A stretch of DNA of 56,594 nucleotides from positions 1 through 56,594 of the forward strand of contig JAEEVW010000024.1 in assembly GCA_016291085.1 (NCBI GenBank), written 5' to 3'. Below are positions 52,141-56,594 of this stretch, in pieces (positions within the stretch are counted from its first letter, which is position 1; each line of letters opens with the position of its first letter). The position numbers and the translations under genes were made by a program. The DNA is from Prevotella sp. (lineage in GTDB: Bacteria; Bacteroidota; Bacteroidia; Bacteroidales; Bacteroidaceae). The notes below the pieces were generated by a model that searched no databases, had not been told where the DNA came from, and was given only the letters and a program-made list of their open reading frames with translations.

Positions 52141-55100
52141 TTAGAAGTTGAGGTTCAGACCAAGCATGAAGGTTCTCGGACGGGGATAAACAGAACCGTC
52201 GACGCCGCTGGCGTTCTCAGGATCAATGCCGTCGTAGTTGGAAATCACAAAGGGATTCTGCACAAGGAAATAGATACGTCCGTCTATACCGTTGTAGCTA
52301 CCACCCTTGAGGAGGTTCTTGAATGAGTAACCCAGTGTGATGTTGTCGCACTTGAGGAACGATGCGTTCTGAACAAAGTAGTCGCTCATATAGTAGTCAG
52401 GCCTGCCGACGAAACCGAGCTTGACAGCCTCAGGTGTGGTGTTGGCCCAGTTGTCGTTGGAATAGACTGCGGCACCGTTGCACTTGTTGCTGAGGAAGTC
52501 GTTATAGAGATAGTTGTTAAAGCTGGCACGCAGGGTGAAACTGAAGTCGAAGTCCTTGATGAGGAACTTGTTGGTCATACCCATCAGCACATCGGCGTCA
52601 TGCTTCTTGTATACGTACTTATCGTCGGCGTTGATGATACCGTCGCCGTTGCGATCTACGAACACACCCTCAATCGGGTTGCCGGCATTATCGTAAACCT
52701 GCTGATAGACGTAGAAGGAGTTGGTAGGATAGCCTTCCTTGTTAACCATCACCTGGTTGCGAAGACCAGCGGAGATGCTGTTGCCCGTCAGGAAGAAGTC
52801 GCCGCCGGTAGCCTGCAGGTTGGTAATCTTATTCTTGTTCCAGCCCACATTGTAGGTCACCTGCCAGTTGAAGTTCTTGCTGACGATGGGGCGTGCGGTG
52901 ATGTTGAACTCAATACCTGTGTTCTCCAAATCGCCCACGTTCATCGTCTTGTAGTTGCCGAAAGCGATACCAGAGGCGATGGATACAGTAGAGATAAGGT
53001 CCTTGGTCTTGCGGTAGTAGGCATCGATGCTACCCTCAATGCGGTTGTTCAGGATGCCGAAGTCGAGACCCACATCATAGGTGGTTGTTTTCTCCCACGT
53101 GAGATCCTCGTTGAACATCTCAGGACGCATGGTATAGTAATTCTGGTTGCCAATGGCATACTGGGCATACTGATCGGAGGTAACGTAGCGACGTAGATAG
53201 TAGAAGTCGTTGCCGATGTCCTGTTGACCGGTTATACCATAACTCAAACGAAGTTTCAATTCGTTGAAGGCCTTGATATTCTTCATGAAAGGCTCGCTGC
53301 TGATTTTCCAAGCCAGTGCTGCGGAAGGGAAGTAGCCGGCACGCTGACCTTTGGCGAAGCGCGACGAATTGTCGTTACGGAACGAGGCTGTCAGTAGATA
53401 ACGGTCAAGCAGATTGTACTGCAGACGTGCAAAGTAACTGACAAGTGTGGTGACATAGGTGTGAGTGTTTTCCGACTCAAGGCTTGGGCTGTACCACGTC
53501 GACTCGTTGGCGTTGATTGTTTCACCGAGCCAGTTACCGCCGCCGGCACTCTTGGTGTGACGGTGGAAGTGCTGCTCCTCGGCACCGGCCATAATACTGA
53601 GGTCATGGACATCGTTCCAGTTGTGAGCATAGTTCAGGTAGCCGTTCACCTGCAGGTTGTACTTAGTCGACTTGGAATAACCCGTCCAGCCGTAATAGTT
53701 GTTGCTGTAAGAGTAAGGGCTGATGTCTGTGTCCTGATTACCTGTGGAGTAGTCACCGCTAATGCTAGCATTGACAGTGAGATCCTCGAAACCGTGAATC
53801 TTATACACGGCACCAAAATTGCCAAGGAACACGTTGGCGTCAGCACGGTCGTTCTTGTTGTTGAAGAGAGCTACGGGGTTTTGCGTCGTATTGGTGTTTG
53901 TCACAGCACCCGTCCAGTCTTTCACTGCCTTGGCACCGCCAGAAATCAGGGTCTGCCAATAGCCGCCAGTAGTTTCATAGCCGTTGGCATAGACTGGCTG
54001 GGTGGGGTCAATACCTACAGCAGCACCAAATACACCGCCATCAACATATGTATTATGGGCGTACATATATTTGGCAGAGAGGTCAAAGTTCAGATGGCTC
54101 TCCAAAAATGACGGATTGAGGTTGAGAGAGGCTGTGAAGCGCTGGAAATTAGAAGTCTTGGCAATACCGTTCTGGTCCGTATAGCCCAAAGACACGCGGT
54201 AGGGGATGTCTTTCACCGAACCAGTGACACCCACTTGGTGATCGGTGCTGATAGCTGTGTGGTAAATCTCATCCTGCCAGTCAGTGTTTGCCGTACCCAA
54301 TACAGCGAGTCCTGCCGAACTGACAAGACCTTTGTCGACAAGTGCCTGTGCATAACTGCGGAACTCGTCACCTGAGAGTACTTCCCTTTTCTTGGCTACA
54401 GTAGCCATGCTAACGTTACCGTTGTAGCTTACCTTGGCCTTCTGGCCCTTGTTTCCTTTCTTAGTTGTGATAATAATCACACCATTTGATGCACGGCTAC
54501 CATAAATTGCTGTGGCGGAGGCATCCTTAAGGACTGTGAGAGTCTCAATGTCTTCGGGGTTGACCATCGACAATCCATTGGCAAGGCCTTGCACACCATT
54601 GTTATCAATAGCCAGACCGTCGATGATAATCAGAGGGTCGTTGGAGGCTGAGAGTGACGAGCCGCCACGAATACGGATGGTGGAGCCACCGCCAGGGGTA
54701 CCGCCGCCGTCAGTGACACTAACACCGGCAATCTTACCTGACAGCATGTCCTGTACATTGGTAGTAATACCTTTCGACATCTCGTCGGGCTTAAAGGCTG
54801 TCACCGAACCAGTCAGGTCATTCTTCTTAGCGCGGCCGTAACCAATGACCACCACATTTTCCAGGACCTGAGCATCGTCTTGCAACGTGACAACAATGTT
54901 GGGGGCTGCGGCAACGTGTGCCGTCTGATAGCCGACATACGAAATGTTGATGTCTGCACCCTGATTGGCTTTCAGTACGAAGTTACCGTCGAAATCGGTA
55001 ACGGTTGCGGTCTGTGTACCCGTAACACGTACTGTCGCACCGATAATCGGTTCGCCCTGAGCATCTTTCACATGGCCTTTGACGTCAATTTGAGCAAAGG

Positions 55101-55173
55101 CACCTACCGAAAGGAAGAGCCCAAATATGAGGACTAGCATCCTAAACGGAATCTTAATGTTTACCTGCTTCAT
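52141..55173 (-). CDS. susC: SusC/RagA-family TonB-dependent glycan importer
   Basis: 1010 residues: signal peptide ending GAFAQ; CarboxypepD-like N-terminal domain (VKGHVKDAQGEPIIGATVRV); TonB-box region before the plug (VVVIGYGRAKKNDLTGSV); plug with NVQDMLSGKIAGVSV and IRIRGGSSLSASNDPL; barrel to the end, finishing with the SusC tail PRPRTFMLGLNLNF. Energised by TonB-ExbBD, it imports oligosaccharides across the outer membrane with the SusD-like lid. First gene of the operon, with a strong -7 element, a palindrome at the transcription start and a LacI-type operator upstream. Confidence 0.95.
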   Translation of the reverse strand: MKQVNIKIPFRMLVLIFGLFLSVGAFAQIDVKGHVKDAQGEPIIGATVRVTGTQTATVTDFDGNFVLKANQGADINISYVGYQTAHVAAAPNIVVTLQDDAQVLENVVVIGYGRAKKNDLTGSVTAFKPDEMSKGITTNVQDMLSGKIAGVSVTDGGGTPGGGSTIRIRGGSSLSASNDPLIIIDGLAIDNNGVQGLANGLSMVNPEDIETLTVLKDASATAIYGSRASNGVIIITTKKGNKGQKAKVSYNGNVSMATVAKKREVLSGDEFRSYAQALVDKGLVSSAGLAVLGTANTDWQDEIYHTAISTDHQVGVTGSVKDIPYRVSLGYTDQNGIAKTSNFQRFTASLNLNPSFLESHLNFDLSAKYMYAHNTYVDGGVFGAAVGIDPTQPVYANGYETTGGYWQTLISGGAKAVKDWTGAVTNTNTTQNPVALFNNKNDRADANVFLGNFGAVYKIHGFEDLTVNASISGDYSTGNQDTDISPYSYSNNYYGWTGYSKSTKYNLQVNGYLNYAHNWNDVHDLSIMAGAEEQHFHRHTKSAGGGNWLGETINANESTWYSPSLESENTHTYVTTLVSYFARLQYNLLDRYLLTASFRNDNSSRFAKGQRAGYFPSAALAWKISSEPFMKNIKAFNELKLRLSYGITGQQDIGNDFYYLRRYVTSDQYAQYAIGNQNYYTMRPEMFNEDLTWEKTTTYDVGLDFGILNNRIEGSIDAYYRKTKDLISTVSIASGIAFGNYKTMNVGDLENTGIEFNITARPIVSKNFNWQVTYNVGWNKNKITNLQATGGDFFLTGNSISAGLRNQVMVNKEGYPTNSFYVYQQVYDNAGNPIEGVFVDRNGDGIINADDKYVYKKHDADVLMGMTNKFLIKDFDFSFTLRASFNNYLYNDFLSNKCNGAAVYSNDNWANTTPEAVKLGFVGRPDYYMSDYFVQNASFLKCDNITLGYSFKNLLKGGSYNGIDGRIYFLVQNPFVISNYDGIDPENASGVDGSVYPRPRTFMLGLNLNF

Positions 55174-55223
55174 CTTTTAATTTTTAAAGTTAGTAACTAT
55201 TTATTTCACAAAAGTTCGAAGAA

Positions 55224-55237
55224 TTGATTTAAATCAA
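55224..55237. promoter_or_regulatory. Palindrome at the susC transcription start
   Basis: TTGATTTAAATCAA, a perfect 14-bp palindrome directly after the -7 element. A possible binding site for a repressor or for a nucleoid protein. Confidence 0.5.
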
Positions 55238-55240
55238 GCG

Positions 55241-55248
55241 CAAAGGTA
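55241..55248 (-). promoter_or_regulatory. -7 element of the susC promoter
   Basis: Minus strand TACCTTTG; no good TTTG at -33, which fits a promoter that needs an activator or is tightly controlled. Confidence 0.6.
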
Positions 55249-55302
55249 GGGATTTTTTCATTACGTTGATACTTTTTTTGAAATAAATACGTTATATATG
55301 CA

Positions 55303-55318
55303 GTGCAAACGTTTGCAC
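55303..55318. promoter_or_regulatory. LacI-family operator
   Basis: GTGCAAACGTTTGCAC, a perfect 16-bp palindrome with the central CG and the AAACGTTT core of LacI/CcpA-type sites. It lies in the divergent region, about 55 bp upstream of the susC -7 box and 55 bp upstream of the regulator's -7 box. Confidence 0.85.
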
Positions 55319-55372
55319 GCCGGTTTGTAAATAAATAAATAAGGTAAAAGAACAACGAATTAGAATATTTCA

Positions 55373-55380
55373 TAACTTTG
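55373..55380 (+). promoter_or_regulatory. -7 element of the LacI regulator gene
   Basis: TAACTTTG followed by CAC. The -33 region is weak. A GC-rich, self-pairing leader of about 90 nt follows before the ATG. Confidence 0.5.
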
Positions 55381-55477
55381 CACTCAAAAGAGTGCGAGAA
55401 TGCTCACGCTCGGCAAATGCAACAAGTTGCTTTGCGCTCGCTGAATCGCATCCTTGCATGCAAAAGCTGAAAACCTG

Positions 55478-56503
55478 ATGAAAGAGAAGACGCCATTGAC
55501 AATGAAGGACATAGCCCGCGAATTTGGTATCAGCGTGGCTACGGTGTCGCGTGCATTGAAGAATTCGCCCCGTATCTCTGCTGAGCGACGGGCTGCCATT
55601 CAGCAATATGCCCGTGAGCATAACTTCATTCCGAATGTGCTGGCAGAGTCGTTGCGCCGCTCGCGTGTGCAGCCCATCAAGGTGATAGGGGTTATCATTC
55701 CCAATTTTGTACATTACTATTTTGCATCGGTGCTGGCTGGTATTGAGGAGGAGGCTGCCAAACGCGGCTATCGCATACTGGTTGCCACGAGTCAGGAGCA
55801 ATACGAGCGTGAAGTAGATATCTGTCAGTGGTTCTATGAGAATAAGGTGTGCGGAGTTATTGTGTCGCAGGCTAAGGATACGAAGGACTATCAGCATTTT
55901 CAGCAACTGATGGATGCAGGTATGCCGCTAGTGTTTTATGATAGAATATGTACGGGCGTGAACGCGAGTCGAGTGGTTGTCGACGACTATATGGGAGCCT
56001 ACAATGGTGTAACTCATCTGATAGCGACGGGTTGTAATCGTATAGCCTTCTTCGGATCGGCTATGACCATGGAGATATCGAAGAACCGTTTTAACGGCTA
56101 TAAGGATGCGCTGTTGAAAAATGGCATTCCTTATGATGAGTCTTTGACTCGCATCTGTGACAATCGGGCGGATGCAGAGGCGATTGCTCCGGAACTGTTG
56201 CAAATGGAAACACCTCCCAACGGGTTCTTTGCTGTCAACGATGACACCGCCATCGGTATTTTGTATACTGCTAAGCGCATGGGATTCCGTGTACCTGAGG
56301 ATGTCAGCATCTGTGGTTTTACCAATGGCTATCGTGCCATGGCCTGCGATCCGATGTTGACCACCATTGAACAACGTGGTGTGAAGGTTGGTGAGGAGGC
56401 TGCTGATATCTTGATAAGTCAGGTGGAGGGAACGATTCCCCGCGAAAAGGCAGAACGGCGAATTGTCAGAACCAGACTTGTTGTTCGTGGTACAACTAGA
56501 TAG
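55478..56503 (+). CDS. LacI-family transcriptional regulator
   Basis: 341 residues from the ATG (an upstream TTG in frame is not needed). N-terminal helix-turn-helix TMKDIAREFGISVATVSRALKNSPRIS with hinge RRAAIQQYAREHNFIPNVLAESLR. Periplasmic-binding-protein-like effector domain (VIGVIIPNFVHYYFASVLAGIEEEA; DRICTGVNASRVVVDD; GFFAVNDDTAIGIL; GFTNGYRAMACDPMLTTIEQ). It should bind the operator upstream and control the divergent Sus operon and the transporter gene downstream in answer to a sugar or sugar phosphate. Confidence 0.93.
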   Translation: MKEKTPLTMKDIAREFGISVATVSRALKNSPRISAERRAAIQQYAREHNFIPNVLAESLRRSRVQPIKVIGVIIPNFVHYYFASVLAGIEEEAAKRGYRILVATSQEQYEREVDICQWFYENKVCGVIVSQAKDTKDYQHFQQLMDAGMPLVFYDRICTGVNASRVVVDDYMGAYNGVTHLIATGCNRIAFFGSAMTMEISKNRFNGYKDALLKNGIPYDESLTRICDNRADAEAIAPELLQMETPPNGFFAVNDDTAIGILYTAKRMGFRVPEDVSICGFTNGYRAMACDPMLTTIEQRGVKVGEEAADILISQVEGTIPREKAERRIVRTRLVVRGTTR

Positions 56504-56537
56504 ACTAGTTAAACTAGAAAGACTAGATAATAAATAT
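56500..56537. repeat. ACTAGA/ACTAGT tandem tract
   Basis: Repeats of AGACTAGTTAAACTAGAAAG at the 3' end of the regulator gene and in the gap before the transporter gene; the same unit as the in-frame tract in the GH3-like gene. Confidence 0.65.
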
Positions 56538-56544
56538 AAGAGAT

Positions 56545-56594
56545 ATGAAACAGAAACCTAATCTTCCTTTTTGGAGTCTCTGGAACCTGAGTTT
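56545..56594 (+). CDS. MFS sugar transporter (start only; runs off the window)
   Basis: Only 16 codons are visible: MKQKPNLPFWSLWNLSF. This is the typical opening of the Bacteroidetes SLC45/maltose-type MFS transporters found beside starch-utilisation genes, which import maltose or oligosaccharides over the inner membrane. The family call rests on the short N-terminal match and on the position after a LacI regulator facing a Sus operon. Confidence 0.6.
   Translation, partial: MKQKPNLPFWSLWNLS

Overview
The window looks like a gut or rumen Prevotella or a close relative (Bacteroidales, Prevotellaceae). It carries SusC/SusD outer-membrane glycan-uptake genes and secreted proteins with type IX secretion C-terminal tails. 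Its promoters are of the Bacteroidetes type (TTTG, 19-20 nt, TAnnTTTG), and it has GH127-type and C10 peptidase genes and B. subtilis-like fumarate reductase subunits. No rRNA, tRNA, CRISPR array or transposase was seen.

Layout. 1-3.0 kb: end of a fumarate reductase operon (frdA partial, frdB), a strong terminator and a cytidylate kinase-like gene. 3.1-5.6 kb: a secreted carboxylesterase fused to a DUF4380-like domain. 5.6-6.4 kb: an orphan promoter/terminator pair (candidate small RNA) and a decayed toxin-antitoxin pair. 6.5-11.7 kb (minus): two translationally coupled secreted proteins with cohesin-like and dockerin-like modules. 11.7-14 kb: a small nuclease-like gene, a strongly structured ~300-nt minus-strand RNA, an orphan RelB antitoxin with a palindromic operator, and a repeat-rich intergenic mosaic. 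14-24 kb (minus): one 3327-residue secreted multidomain protein. 24-26.7 kb (minus): a GH127/GH146-type glycosidase whose promoter overlaps that of a divergent patatin/outer-membrane-barrel gene. 28.9-34.2 kb: two overlapping dCache sensor genes, the first a degenerate kinase, then murQ and pgeF for peptidoglycan recycling. 34.5-35.2 kb (minus): an unknown membrane protein. 35.5-42.8 kb: a six-gene run (GH3-like, Big_5 lipoprotein, DUF3108, PD-(D/E)XK nuclease, ABC ATPase, CobD). 42.8-45.4 kb (minus): a C10 peptidase with a dockerin-like tail. Then a lipoprotein cyclophilin and an OmpA-like protein. 47.4-56.6 kb: a polysaccharide utilisation locus (SusC, SusD, SusE-like, SusF-like) divergent from a LacI regulator and the start of an MFS sugar transporter, with a perfect LacI-type operator between them.

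The most unusual feature is the repeat content. A 68-bp double-hairpin element with GACCCCC/GGGGGTC ends sits twice, in opposite orientation and in frame, inside one ABC ATPase gene, and an exact 24-bp-deleted 44-bp form sits in frame in a sensor gene. A second, 33-bp hairpin element occurs once inside the carboxylesterase gene and once in an intergenic region. At least fifteen short simple-sequence tracts lie between genes or in frame within otherwise conserved genes, and in places supply stop codons, start codons or part of a signal peptide. Together these resemble the in-frame palindromic elements known from Rickettsia, but the families here are distinct as far as I can tell.
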